From Winogradskyella sp. PC-19 (GTDB lineage Bacteria; Bacteroidota; Bacteroidia; Flavobacteriales; Flavobacteriaceae), in assembly GCF_002163855.1 (NCBI RefSeq), contig NZ_CP019332.1, forward strand, positions 99,213-163,212: DNA of 64,000 nucleotides, read 5' to 3'. Of the stretch, positions 42,752 to 53,079 are shown piece by piece. The notes under the pieces were generated by a model. It was given only the letters and a program-made list of their open reading frames with translations, was not told the DNA's origin and did no database searches. Position numbers and translations under genes: made by a program. Position 1 is the first letter of the stretch. Each line of letters starts with the position of its first letter.

Positions 42752-44643
42752 TTTAGCTTGTAAGTATTTGTAGGTGTAACTATAATTGTTTCATCTTTAG
42801 TGAGCAAAGATAATACTTGTAAAAGTTCTGCTTGGCTACATTCTATATGGTGTAACAAGTCTCTAGAAGATCTATCTTTTTCTTTTAATAATAATAAAAT
42901 TCTTTCCTCTATAGATTTTATTGAGGTTTTAGTCGAAGTTTTTTGTTTTGATAAACAAACTGAGCAGATACCACAGTTTTCTGTAGATGTTTCATCGAAA
43001 TAACTTAATAATTGAATGCTTTTGCAGATTGTATCATTGTTAGTATAATCGACAACGCTCTTTATTTGACGTTTTTTCTGAGCCTGCTGTTGTTCTATAA
43101 TACCAATTATTGGATTAATAGTTTTTTCGTCTTCTCTTGGTTTTATGAATGTAATTTCAGAATCTGTATTGGCGATATTAAGTTCTATAATATTGTGTCG
43201 TTCCAAATCTTTTAAAATAGCAATGATTTGTTTGGAATTGGTTTCAGCTTTATTAGCTACCAATTCAACATTAATTTTTGTTGGATAATCTATTATACCT
43301 CCATAAGTTCTCAAAAGTGCTTTTATAGCTTTGTCTTGAGATTTATTATTTTCTAAATATTTAAATATAGAAGTATTACTTACTTTAAACTGAACTGTAG
43401 TTTTATAATTAAAACGCTGGTCGAGCGAAATAATACTGTTGCTATCTAATATTCGAAGTGCATTAAAAGTAAGCGTGTTTTTTAGACCATAGATATTACA
43501 AAATGTTTTAAAGTTAAGTTGGTGTAATGTGTTTTGACCTTCACCATAAGATATCTGAAAATAACTGCATAGCTTTTTATAGACATATTTTATGGCATCG
43601 ATTGAAGGTAGTGTATTTAAAAACTGAGACTTTAGTCTATCTTCATCTACATTTTTCTTCAATATTACAGCAATTGCATTTTGTCCATTTCGACCAGCAC
43701 GACCGGCTTCTTGATAATAACTTTCTAAACTTTCTGGTAAATTATAATGAATAATACTCTTTACATCTGCTTTATCAATTCCCATACCAAAAGCTGTTGT
43801 AGCTACCATTATAGGTTTTTGATTGTTTGTCCATTGCTGTAAACGTTCAGTTTTTTCAACATTGGTCAAGCCACCATGGTAAAATGTTGCTTCGAACCCT
43901 TTTGAAATTAAATAGTCCGAAATGCTTATTGTAGCTTTTCTGCTTCTAGCATATATAATCGAAGCACCATTATATTGTTTTAAAAGGGTTTCTAAATGAT
44001 AGTTTTTATCTTCTGTATTAATGACTTGGTAACTAATATTTTCTCGTTTAAAAGATCCTTTAAAAACCTTTGCATCTATAAAGTCTAATGCGTCGATTGT
44101 GTCTTTTACAACTTCGGCTTTTGCTGTAGCAGTCAATGCAATACAACTGACACTTGGTTGCAGTTCTCTTAATTTAGAAATTGTTTTATAAGCAGGTCTA
44201 AAATCGTTTCCCCATTGGCTAATACAATGTGCCTCATCAACGGCAATAAGATTTACGTTCATTTGCTGAATACGTTCTTGTACTATAGCTTGTTGTAAAC
44301 GTTCTGGAGATAGATATAAAAACTTATAATTACCGTAAATACAATTGTCTAGTTGTGTGTCTAAATCGGCGTAAGATACCCCAGCAGAAATTGCCATGGC
44401 TTTTATACCTTTTTGTTTTAAGGTGTTAACTTGGTCTTGCATCAATGCTACTAAAGGAGAGATGACAATACATATACCAGGTTTAATTAATGCAGGAATC
44501 TGAAAACAAATCGATTTTCCGCCACCAGTTGGTAATAGTGCAAAAGTATCGTCATTATTAAGTACAGAAGTTATAATCTCTTCTTGTAATGGTCTAAAAG
44601 AGGTGTGATTCCAATAACGTTCTAATACTTCAATAGGATGCAT
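42748..44643 (-). CDS. recQ: RecQ-type ATP-dependent DNA helicase
   Basis: 631 aa. Walker A LPTGGGKSICFQIP, DEAH box AVDEAHCISQWGNDFRPAY, motif VI QEAGRAGRNGQ, and the RecQ zinc site (CKSIQLLSYFDE...CGICSVC). The C-terminus is a winged-helix-like end (DRSSRDLLHHIECSQAELLQ) and lacks a clear HRDC domain. 3'-5' helicase for repair. Starts 1 bp after the AAA protein; neighbours fmt. Confidence 0.95.
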   Translation of the reverse strand: MHPIEVLERYWNHTSFRPLQEEIITSVLNNDDTFALLPTGGGKSICFQIPALIKPGICIVISPLVALMQDQVNTLKQKGIKAMAISAGVSYADLDTQLDNCIYGNYKFLYLSPERLQQAIVQERIQQMNVNLIAVDEAHCISQWGNDFRPAYKTISKLRELQPSVSCIALTATAKAEVVKDTIDALDFIDAKVFKGSFKRENISYQVINTEDKNYHLETLLKQYNGASIIYARSRKATISISDYLISKGFEATFYHGGLTNVEKTERLQQWTNNQKPIMVATTAFGMGIDKADVKSIIHYNLPESLESYYQEAGRAGRNGQNAIAVILKKNVDEDRLKSQFLNTLPSIDAIKYVYKKLCSYFQISYGEGQNTLHQLNFKTFCNIYGLKNTLTFNALRILDSNSIISLDQRFNYKTTVQFKVSNTSIFKYLENNKSQDKAIKALLRTYGGIIDYPTKINVELVANKAETNSKQIIAILKDLERHNIIELNIANTDSEITFIKPREDEKTINPIIGIIEQQQAQKKRQIKSVVDYTNNDTICKSIQLLSYFDETSTENCGICSVCLSKQKTSTKTSIKSIEERILLLLKEKDRSSRDLLHHIECSQAELLQVLSLLTKDETIIVTPTNTYKLK

Positions 44644-44644
44644 A

Positions 44645-45184
44645 TTACAAATCTAAAGTCTGTAATATAAAGTTAACTCTTTCTTTAACAGTCCCAAAAG
44701 GAACCTCGATTAAATTATAACCGTATTTAGTGTAGGTTTCAGCCAAATGTGTGTGTATGGTTACGGATTGTTCAAAATTTTCATAACGTTCACTATCTGG
44801 GGTAAAAATAGCTTCCCATGGTGGTAGTAAAAAGACAAGATCATATTTATGAATTTCGCAAGACTTTACGAAATGTTCAGGGTAATCATCACCGATATAA
44901 TCCATGTATGCCAAAACATCCGGAATACCTCTGTCTAAAAATACAACTTCAGTCTTTTCATCGTTAGCACCTTTAAATTGCTGAGCTCGTCCTTCTAATA
45001 ACTTCTCACTAAATAGAAGTGGCTCTGTTAAAAATAGCTGCTCAATTCCATCTTTTCTTGCTTGCAAAGTGATTTGTCTAGAAATTTCATCATAACACAT
45101 ATAACCACTGTTCTTTAGTAAGTTAATTATCGATGTTTTTCCTGTTCCTGGACCACCAGTAATAGCTATTTTTTTTGGATTCAA
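44645..45184 (-). CDS. AAA_28-type P-loop NTPase
   Basis: 179 aa. Walker A GGPGTGKTSIINLL near the N-terminus, Walker B-like VVFLDRGIPD, and LLPPWEAIFTPDSERYENFEQ as in AAA_28/NadR-C-like proteins common in Bacteroidota. Possibly a small-molecule or nucleoside kinase. First gene of an AAA-recQ-fmt run. Confidence 0.85.
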   Translation of the reverse strand: MNPKKIAITGGPGTGKTSIINLLKNSGYMCYDEISRQITLQARKDGIEQLFLTEPLLFSEKLLEGRAQQFKGANDEKTEVVFLDRGIPDVLAYMDYIGDDYPEHFVKSCEIHKYDLVFLLPPWEAIFTPDSERYENFEQSVTIHTHLAETYTKYGYNLIEVPFGTVKERVNFILQTLDL

Positions 45185-45248
45185 ATCTGAAAATATTTTG
45201 TCACAAAATTCGGAATTAAAATTTAATTAAAAACTATAAACTTAAATG

Positions 45249-45256
45249 TATCTTTG
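45249..45256 (+). promoter_or_regulatory. Bacteroidetes -7 box (TATCTTTG)
   Basis: TAnnTTTG 17 bp before the ATG of the DUF493 gene; no clear -33 TTG is seen. Serves the DUF493-DUF4290-murA direction. Confidence 0.55.
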
Positions 45257-45273
45257 CAGTTCAAAAATTGGTT

Positions 45274-45567
45274 ATGAGTACATCAGATAAATCGGAAGCA
45301 TTTTACAAAAAATTAAAATCTCAATTACAAGACACAGCACTTTGGCCATCGGAGTATTTGTATAAGTTTATCATAACTACAGATGCATCAAAAATTAAGA
45401 AATTAAGCAACTTGTTCAATAATCAAGGAGCTGTTATTACGACCAAAGAGTCTAAAAACGGAAAATATACAAGTGTGTCGATTAATGTTAAGATGAAAAA
45501 CCCTGACGCAGTTATTTCTAAATATAAAGAAGTAGCAGAAAAAATAGAGGATGTAATTTCTCTATAA
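45274..45567 (+). CDS. DUF493 family protein
   Basis: 97 aa from the ATG at 45274 (a TTG two codons earlier is less likely given the -7 box spacing). LWPSEYLYKFIITTDASKIK, YTSVSINVKMKNPDAVISKY and a C-terminal VISL match the YbeD/DUF493 ferredoxin-like fold. Likely a small regulatory-type domain; function unknown. Confidence 0.9.
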   Translation: MSTSDKSEAFYKKLKSQLQDTALWPSEYLYKFIITTDASKIKKLSNLFNNQGAVITTKESKNGKYTSVSINVKMKNPDAVISKYKEVAEKIEDVISL

Positions 45568-45603
45568 TTTTGGTGTAGCTATCTAAATTTTTGTACTTTG
45601 CGA

Positions 45604-45627
45604 CAGAACCAGTAACTACAGGTTCTG
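45604..45627 (+). other. Hairpin in the DUF4290 leader
   Basis: CAGAACC (45604-45610) and GGTTCTG (45621-45627) are perfect complements, 29 bp before the DUF4290 start; a TACTTTG box lies just upstream (45594-45600). No T run follows, so it is a leader hairpin rather than a terminator. Confidence 0.45.
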
Positions 45628-45655
45628 ATATAATTTACTACACATTTTTACAATT

Positions 45656-46309
45656 TTGATAGACGATTTAGAATACAACACGGAGCGTGAGCATTTGATT
45701 ATTCCAGAATATGGACGCCATCTTCAAAAGATGATTAATCATGCAAAATCACGTGAAACAAAAGAAGAACGTAACAAATTAGCAAAATCAATCATTTCGG
45801 TGATGGGTAATTTGCAACCACATTTAAGAGATGTTGCGGATTTTCAGCACAAACTTTGGGATCAACTTTTTATAATGGCAGATTTTGACATCGACGTTGA
45901 TTCTCCATACGACAAGCCAGAGCGCGAAGTTTTACAGGCTAGACCTGAGCCATTAAAATATCCTCAGAATTTCCCTAAATATCGTTTTTATGGTAATAAT
46001 ATAAAAACTATGATTGATGTAGCTATCACTTGGGAAGATGGCGAAATGAAAGAGGCATTGACTTACACCATTGCAAACCACATGAAAAAGTGTTTCCTTA
46101 ATTGGAATAAAGACACGGTTGAAGATGCTGTGATTTATGATCACCTTTTCGAACTATCAAACGGTGCTTTGAACCTTAAAGATAGCGAAGAAACGTTAAG
46201 TGATTCTAACAGTTTATTGCGAACAAAATCCAAATACGGAAATAAGAGCAATAACAACAAGAAAAATAACAACAAGAAAAAATATTCCAATAATAGAAAA
46301 CGTTACTAG
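45656..46309 (+). CDS. DUF4290 family protein
   Basis: 217 aa from a TTG start. DDLEYNTEREHLIIPEYGRH, MINHAKSRETKEERNKLAKS, DFQHKLWDQLFIMADFDIDV and FPKYRFYGNNIKTMIDVAI are the conserved blocks; the C-terminal 30 residues are an Asn/Lys-rich tail. Conserved across Bacteroidota directly upstream of murA (6 bp here), which hints at a cell-wall or division link. Function unknown. Confidence 0.92.
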   Translation: MIDDLEYNTEREHLIIPEYGRHLQKMINHAKSRETKEERNKLAKSIISVMGNLQPHLRDVADFQHKLWDQLFIMADFDIDVDSPYDKPEREVLQARPEPLKYPQNFPKYRFYGNNIKTMIDVAITWEDGEMKEALTYTIANHMKKCFLNWNKDTVEDAVIYDHLFELSNGALNLKDSEETLSDSNSLLRTKSKYGNKSNNNKKNNNKKKYSNNRKRY

Positions 46310-46315
46310 AAACGT

Positions 46316-47632
46316 ATGGGAACATTTAAAATAGAAGGTGGCCACCAACTTAAAGGCGATATAACGCCTCAAGGCGCAAAAAACGAAGCATTACAAATTT
46401 TATGTGCAGTTTTATTAACTCCAGAAACGATTATTATTGATAATATCCCAGATATTGTCGATGTCAATAAGCTTATAAAACTGCTTATAAACCTTGGTGT
46501 CGAAGTCGAAAAACTAGCACCAAACAAATATTCTTTCAAAGCAGAGAATGTCAATCTTGACTACTTAGAGTCTGAAGCTTTTAAAGTCGAAGGCCGTGGA
46601 CTCAGAGGTTCTATAATGATTGTTGGACCAATGCTTGGGCGTTTTGGAAAAGGATATATCCCAAAACCCGGTGGCGATAAAATTGGTCGTCGTCGTTTAG
46701 ACACGCATTTTGAAGGTTTTATTAATCTAGGTGCAAAGTTTAGATATAACAGAGAAGATTATTTCTACGGTGTAGAAGCAGATGAGCTTACAGGAACATA
46801 CATGCTTTTAGACGAAGCTTCAGTAACTGGTACTGCAAATATTGTAATGGCTGCAGTTTTAGCAAAAGGCGAAACAACAATTTATAATGCCGCTTGCGAA
46901 CCCTATTTACAACAACTTTGTAAAATGCTTAATCGCATGGGTGCAAAGATTACTGGTGTTGGTTCTAATATGCTAAAAATTGAAGGTGTCGAAAGCCTTG
47001 GCGGAACAGAACATAGAATGTTACCAGATATGATTGAGATTGGTAGTTGGATTGGTCTTGCTGCGATGACAAAATCAGAGCTTACGATTAAGAATGTGAG
47101 TTGGGATGATTTGGGAGTAATACCAAGTGTGTTTCGTAAAATAGGTATCACAGTAGAGCGTAAAGGAGACGATATCCATATACCAGCACATAAAGATGGT
47201 TACGAAATACAAAGTTATATCGATGGTTCTATCCTAACAATATCAGATGCGCCATGGCCTGGTTTTACGCCAGATTTATTAAGTATTGTTTTAACTGTAC
47301 TTATCCAAGCTAGAGGAGAAGCAGTGGTACATCAAAAAATGTTTGAAAGTCGTTTATTCTTCGTGGATAAATTGATTGACATGGGTGCAAAAATTATTTT
47401 GTGTGACCCACACCGAGCTACTATAATAGGGCATGACTTTAAATCTCAATTGAAAGCAACGACAATGACTTCGCCAGATATTAGAGCAGGAGTATCCTTA
47501 TTAATAGCAGCATTGTCTGCAAAAGGCACATCAACTATTCACAATATCGAACAGATTGATAGAGGTTACGAAAACATAGATGGACGTTTAAAAGCCATCG
47601 GTGCAAAGATTGAACGTTTAGAAGGAAATTAA
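46316..47632 (+). CDS. murA: UDP-N-acetylglucosamine 1-carboxyvinyltransferase
   Basis: 438 aa, full EPSP-synthase-fold enzyme for the first committed step of peptidoglycan synthesis. GGHQLKGDITPQGAKNEAL opens the protein; VSGTANIVMAAVLAKG-like and ILTISDAPWPGFTPDLLS are typical. The active-site loop reads KPGGDKIGRRRLDTHF: position 121 is Asp where E. coli MurA has Cys115. The Asp form is active but does not react with fosfomycin. Follows DUF4290 by 6 bp; strong terminator after it. Confidence 0.97.
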   Translation: MGTFKIEGGHQLKGDITPQGAKNEALQILCAVLLTPETIIIDNIPDIVDVNKLIKLLINLGVEVEKLAPNKYSFKAENVNLDYLESEAFKVEGRGLRGSIMIVGPMLGRFGKGYIPKPGGDKIGRRRLDTHFEGFINLGAKFRYNREDYFYGVEADELTGTYMLLDEASVTGTANIVMAAVLAKGETTIYNAACEPYLQQLCKMLNRMGAKITGVGSNMLKIEGVESLGGTEHRMLPDMIEIGSWIGLAAMTKSELTIKNVSWDDLGVIPSVFRKIGITVERKGDDIHIPAHKDGYEIQSYIDGSILTISDAPWPGFTPDLLSIVLTVLIQARGEAVVHQKMFESRLFFVDKLIDMGAKIILCDPHRATIIGHDFKSQLKATTMTSPDIRAGVSLLIAALSAKGTSTIHNIEQIDRGYENIDGRLKAIGAKIERLEGN

Positions 47633-47677
47633 TAATCCAATAATCTTCTGAAATCTAAAATATTACCAAAACACAAA

Positions 47678-47703
47678 GCCTCAAGATGTCTTGAGGCTTT
47701 TTT
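47678..47703 (+). terminator. Terminator of murA
   Basis: GCCTCAAG-atgt-CTTGAGGC then six T, 46 bp beyond murA. Perfect 8-bp stem. Confidence 0.93.
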
Positions 47704-48398
47704 ATGCATTGTAAAATAGGCTAGAATTTAATCTAACTGTACTAGGATAGACTTGCTTTTATTCAAACCAATATAGAAATTAGGTTTGTTAACCATGTCC
47801 TTAAGTTCACTAAAGAAAAAATGTAACGGTATTATAAATCAATGTTTTTTTGAAGTATAATATTTTATAGCTTTAACTTCTAAAATATTCAAGTAATATA
47901 TATCACCAATATAGAAAATCTTAACAAACTTTTTTATCATTTCGAAAAAAAACAAACAGTACAGGAAGCACTTATTTCTCTATGGTTTTAAATTCTTAAT
48001 AAATAACAACTGATTTTCTATCTATCGTATTTCAAAATTTTAAGTATTGTTTGGTTGCGATATAATTTTCATAAAAAATTATTAGCTTTTTGACCAAATA
48101 TATTTCCGTATAAGTCTGTCCATTATTTTTTTAATTTGTCAGGAGTATTTTGTCGTAAATTATATATAAAATAAATAGTATCTATATTGTGATCCAAAAA
48201 CTTACTAAAGTTAAAATTTATAATAGTCTATTATCATTATTTTTCTATTTTATTTTATTTGTAACGTACTGTCTTAGTTAAATACCATAATTGAAGTAAT
48301 TTATAACGGTATTTTATTTTTATTATGCGTCTTAAATCTAAGTGTTATAAATAGTTTAAAATGTAAAATTTTATTAAAAAAACAAAAAGGATACTCCT
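47704..48398. other. AT-rich intergenic region without a gene
   Basis: About 695 bp between the murA terminator and the DUF748 gene stop. Very AT-rich, stops in all frames, no tRNA, repeat or hairpin array that I can support. Perhaps remains of a decayed gene. Confidence 0.6.
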
Positions 48399-50578
48399 TT
48401 AATTATCAATAAAAATTTCAGTCTGATCGCCCTCTCCCAACAAACCATAAGTGATTAAAAACCTAGGATAGGAACCAGAATTTTCAGGTGCTTCTGATTT
48501 TCCTTGTTTTAACTGAATATTACTAATTGGATATTCTTGTTTTATAAAAGTATTTATTTGTTTTATTAGATGCTCTCCTCTTAGTACAACCATACTATCA
48601 ATGGGTTTGTCTTTAGTCAGAGTTCTTAAAGTTTGCTTGATAGTCAAGGAATCGTTACCAACCTTATTTTGTAAATAAACATAAAAGTCCTTTTCATCCT
48701 TAATGTAATCTTTCTGAGTCTCTTTATTATATTGTGATCCAATATATTCGGCTTCAAGCGCTTCTTTTAATAAAGTTGAATCCACGTAATATGTCATTGT
48801 AATTTTAAGTGAATCTTTTTTACGTTCTAAATTTAATAATTTAGACAGCTGTCTTTTGTGCTTTTTAGATAATAGAGTATCGGTGTATTTAAAATTTAAT
48901 TCTTCTAACTCTTTTGGATCTCCTCCAACTAGACCAACTAAAAAGTTAACGGGTGCTGCTACTGTTTTTCCAATAACATTCTTGAAAGTTTTCCAAATAA
49001 TGGGACCAAGATTCGTGCTTGGATCCTTTAAATCGCCTTTGACAGGTATATCTAATTCAACATCACCATTTTTATCTGTGAGTAAAAAGAAGGCAAACTT
49101 TAACGGTAAGTCATACAAGCCTCCTTTAGAATTCTCTAAAGATGCGTTTTTAATAATAAGCTTATTTCTACTCTCAATGTTACCATTTGTTAATTTTGAT
49201 TTTGAAAAGTAGTACATATCGCCTTTTAAAATCCTGTGCCCCATATAATAATTCGTGTAAATATTCAGATCTTCTAATAAAAAGTTTTCTACCGCAATAT
49301 CTAAAGTTGAATTCAAAAAATTATTGGGATCAATACCAATTTCAGATTTTAAAGTTCCTCGCTCATTAAGTAACATTGTTGCATAAATATCTAACCATTC
49401 GCTTGAATTAGTAATACTGTCTGAGTCAATTTTAATTGCACTTAAATTATAATTAAAAGGTTCTCCTGTTAAATTATCAGTGTAGTCTAAAACACCATTA
49501 TTTAAATTAAACTTATTTACGGCATACCTAAGATTTGTATTAGACTGTTTTTGAATACTGTCAAAGCTAGCTGGAAGGGAGCTTTCTTTTTCTGTTTGAT
49601 CAATTTTAAAAATTCGAAAGAAATTATTTGAAAGTGAATCTAATTCAAAAAAAGTATAGGAGTTTTCGATACTTATAAAATCAAAAATATAATTTTTGTT
49701 GTAATAATCAAGAGATTGTATTTGGGTATTGATATCTTTTGCAGATAAAAATAGGCGATTACTAGCGTCAATCATCTCAAAATTATTAACATTAAAGTCT
49801 CCTGAAACTAATGACTTTTTGATTTCATTTGTATTGCCTTCTATTTTTATATTTGAACTTAATAAGCCTTTAAAGTTATTTAATTCTGCATATTCAGCGA
49901 TGTATTCGTAAAATGACTGTAATGACAAATCATTAAGGGTAATCTCAGCATCAAATGCACCATTAATTGGATTGATGTTAAATAACGATTGAAAGTAACC
50001 ACCGTTATTAAATTTAAATGCAATATCAGCATTACTTTTTTTCTGTTGGTCCCAAACGATCTTGGGTATAGTAAATGATAAATCGTTAATATGGGTTTCT
50101 TTATCAATGTTTTTGTCATCAAAAATAAAATGGGCATCTTTTAGTTCAATATTGGATATATTGTATTTAAGAGGTTTGGTTAATTCTTTACTAACAGAGT
50201 CCTTTGGTTTTTTGTAAAATGCTGTTAAATCGTCAAAATTAAAGCTGCTATTTTTCATTATTGCTTTAAGTCTTAATCCTTTTGCATAAAATTGTTCTAT
50301 TTCTATTTTATCTTTTATTAATTGCAACGGTTCTAGATTGAGGATTAAGGTATCTAACGAAGAAAATAAATCGGTATCGTTATTTTCATACATTTTGAAA
50401 TCATACACTTTGATAGTGCTTGTAAAGTAATTATACTTTAGACTACCCACATTAATTTTCGTCCAATTAATTCTTTACTATTATTTACAAGATAGTTTTT
50501 AATTAATGTTGGAGATATAAGCATTATGATTATGAGGACTGATGTAAATCCAATCAGAATTTTTATTTTTCTGTTCAT
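48399..50578 (-). pseudogene. AsmA/DUF748-like envelope protein with an N-terminal frameshift
   Basis: The natural start is the ATG at 50578 (MNRKIKILIGFTSVLIIIML membrane anchor), but a run of four A on the minus strand (50456-50459) is one base short: the frame continues ...KELIGRK then hits TAA. With one extra A it reads ...KINVGSLKYNYFTSTIKVYD and stays open for 683 codons to 48399. That body is DUF748/AsmA-like (LKDAHFIFDDKNIDKETHIN; SLQSFYEYIAEYAELNNFKG; GKTVAAPVNFLVGLVGG). Normally a periplasmic bridge protein for envelope lipids. A GTG at 50450 could start a version without anchor. Homopolymer error or real inactivation cannot be told apart here. Confidence 0.8.
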
Positions 50579-50639
50579 TTAGATAGAATTTAACTTCCCG
50601 ATACTGATTTGTTTGTTTCAATAAAATATCACAAAACCA

Positions 50640-52322
50640 CTAGTTTTTTTTATTGGTAATATTTGGCTGATTACTTCCAGTAAGATGATCTATAAGCTTT
50701 GATATTGGACTCTTGGTTTCAGAATTTAAATGACTAGGTACTGTGGTCACACTCCCATCTCTAGCAGCTGTATATCCTGGGGACAATATCTCTATACCTG
50801 CCTCGTCAAAAACATCCAAAATATACTTATGAATTTCTGAGTAGATAAAGGGTGTTTTTTTATATGCTTCAGTATATGCATTAAGCTCATACGACACATA
50901 AAAATCATCAAGACTGGTTTGTAACACGAATGGTGCAGGATCTTTAAATAAAAGTGGAGCACGATTTGCAGCTTTTAATAGTAAGTCATTTGCGGTCTCC
51001 CAGGGTACATCATAACCTAAAGTAATAGTAGTGTGTACGATTAAATTTCCTGTTTCAGGACTAGAATAATTAATAATATTACCGACAAGTATATTGGCGT
51101 TAGGAATGGTTACATCTTCGTTTTTTGTAGTTCTCAAATGGGTCACTAAAATAGTTTTATTAATGATATCACCAACAAGGTTATCAATTTTTACACGATC
51201 ACCTATCTGAAAAGGACGCATATAAGTGATGACTATGCCTGCGATAATATTGGCGATGGCAGATGTAGATCCAAATGAGATAATGGCGCCAATAAATATT
51301 GAAACACCTTGAAACGCAGATGAACCTGATCCCGGTAAATATGGAAATATTAAAACAAGCGCAAAAGCATAAATAAAAATGGTAAGTAATTTACCAGTAG
51401 GCTTAGCCCAATCTTTATGAAAGTTGTGTAATTGTAATTTCTCTCTTTCTATATCAGTGGTAATGACGTTAAGCACTCTTGCAAAATAGCGCGCTGTAAT
51501 TCCAATGATAATAATAAAAAATAGTGACGGTATAAAATCGATAATACCATTAAATATATAAATCACGGGTTCTTCTATGTATATATAAAATTTCTGAACC
51601 AACTTCTCAGAGAATGGAAAAAAACTAAACATAAAAGGAGTTCCTATGAATAGAAGAAAAATAATTAATCCTATTCGTAATACGTTCATTAAAAAAACAA
51701 AAATATTATTTGAATTTCCTGGAATGAAATACCTTAATAAACTTCCATTACGATTTAAAAAATGACGTTCAATTTTAGATAGCCGCTTATTAATTTTTGA
51801 AAACAAAAGATTAATCAGCCTAACAATGCCATACAACGCCAATAAGCATAGTAGAAATGAACCAATACGTTTGAACCATTCTATGTTACTAATAATTGAA
51901 TTTTTTTCAAAATGTTCTTTAATATTTTGTTTCCTTAATTTGGCAAGTATTTCTATAGGCTTACCTTCTAAGATGGCATCGCCTTGAGTTACTGTTAATA
52001 GCAAGTTTCTATTACAGCTAATCTCAATATAATCATGACTAGTTTTTAAATAAAAACTATCGGTGAGTTTATTATAGCTGGAGGCAAGAATTTTTAGATT
52101 TTTATTTATCGCACGCGCTCTAACGGTTGCAGGATAATTTCCTTTAACACTTTTAATGAAGAAAAGGGTATCATTTTTAGAAATAACAGGAACCTTCTCT
52201 AACTCTTGTACAGAGTTTTTAACATCATTCTGTTTACTATTTTGCTTTGAACTTGTATCTTGACCATATAATAAATGGCTTACTAAAGTGATAATTAACA
52301 AACAACATATATTTCTTCTCAT
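50640..52322 (-). CDS. MscS-family mechanosensitive channel
   Basis: 560 aa. Signal peptide, a periplasmic part (35-150), several helices at about 150-400 and the MscS core: FIGAIISFGSTSAIANIIAG (pore helix), YMRPFQIGDRVKIDNLVGDI and TIPNANILVGNIINYSSPE, then the beta/alpha cage (EIHKYILDVFDEAGIEILSP). Releases solutes on hypo-osmotic shock. Longer than E. coli MscS, closer to YbdG/MscM-like forms. Stands alone on the minus strand. Confidence 0.93.
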   Translation of the reverse strand: MRRNICCLLIITLVSHLLYGQDTSSKQNSKQNDVKNSVQELEKVPVISKNDTLFFIKSVKGNYPATVRARAINKNLKILASSYNKLTDSFYLKTSHDYIEISCNRNLLLTVTQGDAILEGKPIEILAKLRKQNIKEHFEKNSIISNIEWFKRIGSFLLCLLALYGIVRLINLLFSKINKRLSKIERHFLNRNGSLLRYFIPGNSNNIFVFLMNVLRIGLIIFLLFIGTPFMFSFFPFSEKLVQKFYIYIEEPVIYIFNGIIDFIPSLFFIIIIGITARYFARVLNVITTDIEREKLQLHNFHKDWAKPTGKLLTIFIYAFALVLIFPYLPGSGSSAFQGVSIFIGAIISFGSTSAIANIIAGIVITYMRPFQIGDRVKIDNLVGDIINKTILVTHLRTTKNEDVTIPNANILVGNIINYSSPETGNLIVHTTITLGYDVPWETANDLLLKAANRAPLLFKDPAPFVLQTSLDDFYVSYELNAYTEAYKKTPFIYSEIHKYILDVFDEAGIEILSPGYTAARDGSVTTVPSHLNSETKSPISKLIDHLTGSNQPNITNKKN

Positions 52323-52474
52323 AAACTAAATATTACATAAAATCATATTCTGTAAAACAAGATTTAGATTGATAGATTATTTAACGTTAATTTTAATTTG
52401 TACATAAAGAAGGTGTCATTAATTTTTAAATTAAAATCAAACATTTTAGTAAACACTATAAAATGAGTAGACTG

Positions 52475-53026
52475 CTACAATATTGTAAAACCAACTAATA
52501 ATGAAAAAACTTTATTTTTTCCGCTGTAATTAGTATTGTCATTAACATCAGAAATACCAAAAATATAACGCGCTTCTAGACGAAGACCAAAAGGAATATC
52601 TAGTCCTAATCCAACCACGCCAGATAAATCAAACTTATTGATATCTATATCATTAATAACACCACCTGGTTGTGTAATCTTTATTTTTTCATCTAATACA
52701 AAACCAAATTGAGGTCCTACTTGGAAATGGAGTTTACTGATTAGACGGTGTTTGTAAACCACAGGGATGTTCAGATAATTTAAATCAAAATCTCCTCCGG
52801 TTAATTTTGCACCTTGTTTTGAGTATAAGGCGTCAGCCCTGATACCAGATTTATCGTTGAAATTAATACCGGCAAAAATGCCACCAACAAAACCTGTCTT
52901 ATTTTTTAGCTCCGAAGCATCACTTAAATTTGAAAAGTTCATACCTAATTTCACTCCAAAATCAACTCCTTGCGCATACGTGATGTGGGTTACTAAAATA
53001 GCAGTCAATAATATTAATTTTTTCAT
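52475..53026 (-). CDS. Outer-membrane beta-barrel protein (PorT-like)
   Basis: 183 aa. Signal peptide (LILLTAILVTHITYAQ), then alternating strands of an eight-stranded OMP_b-brl_2-type barrel: VDFGVKLGMNFSNLSDASEL, GFVGGIFAGINF, IRADALYSKQGAKL, LHFQVGPQFGFVLDEK, and a C-terminal VFSLLVGFTIL. Outer-membrane protein of unknown ligand; last host gene before the cassette array. Confidence 0.88.
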   Translation of the reverse strand: MKKLILLTAILVTHITYAQGVDFGVKLGMNFSNLSDASELKNKTGFVGGIFAGINFNDKSGIRADALYSKQGAKLTGGDFDLNYLNIPVVYKHRLISKLHFQVGPQFGFVLDEKIKITQPGGVINDIDINKFDLSGVVGLGLDIPFGLRLEARYIFGISDVNDNTNYSGKNKVFSLLVGFTIL

Positions 53027-53079
53027 ATTGATTTTTTTTGTTGAAGATAATAAATCGATTTATTTAATTATACGCATTG

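Noticed and set aside
42748-45184. AAA protein plus RecQ as a defence module
   Set aside because: Motifs and neighbours (fmt, DUF493, murA) are those of ordinary housekeeping chromosome; nothing links them to defence.
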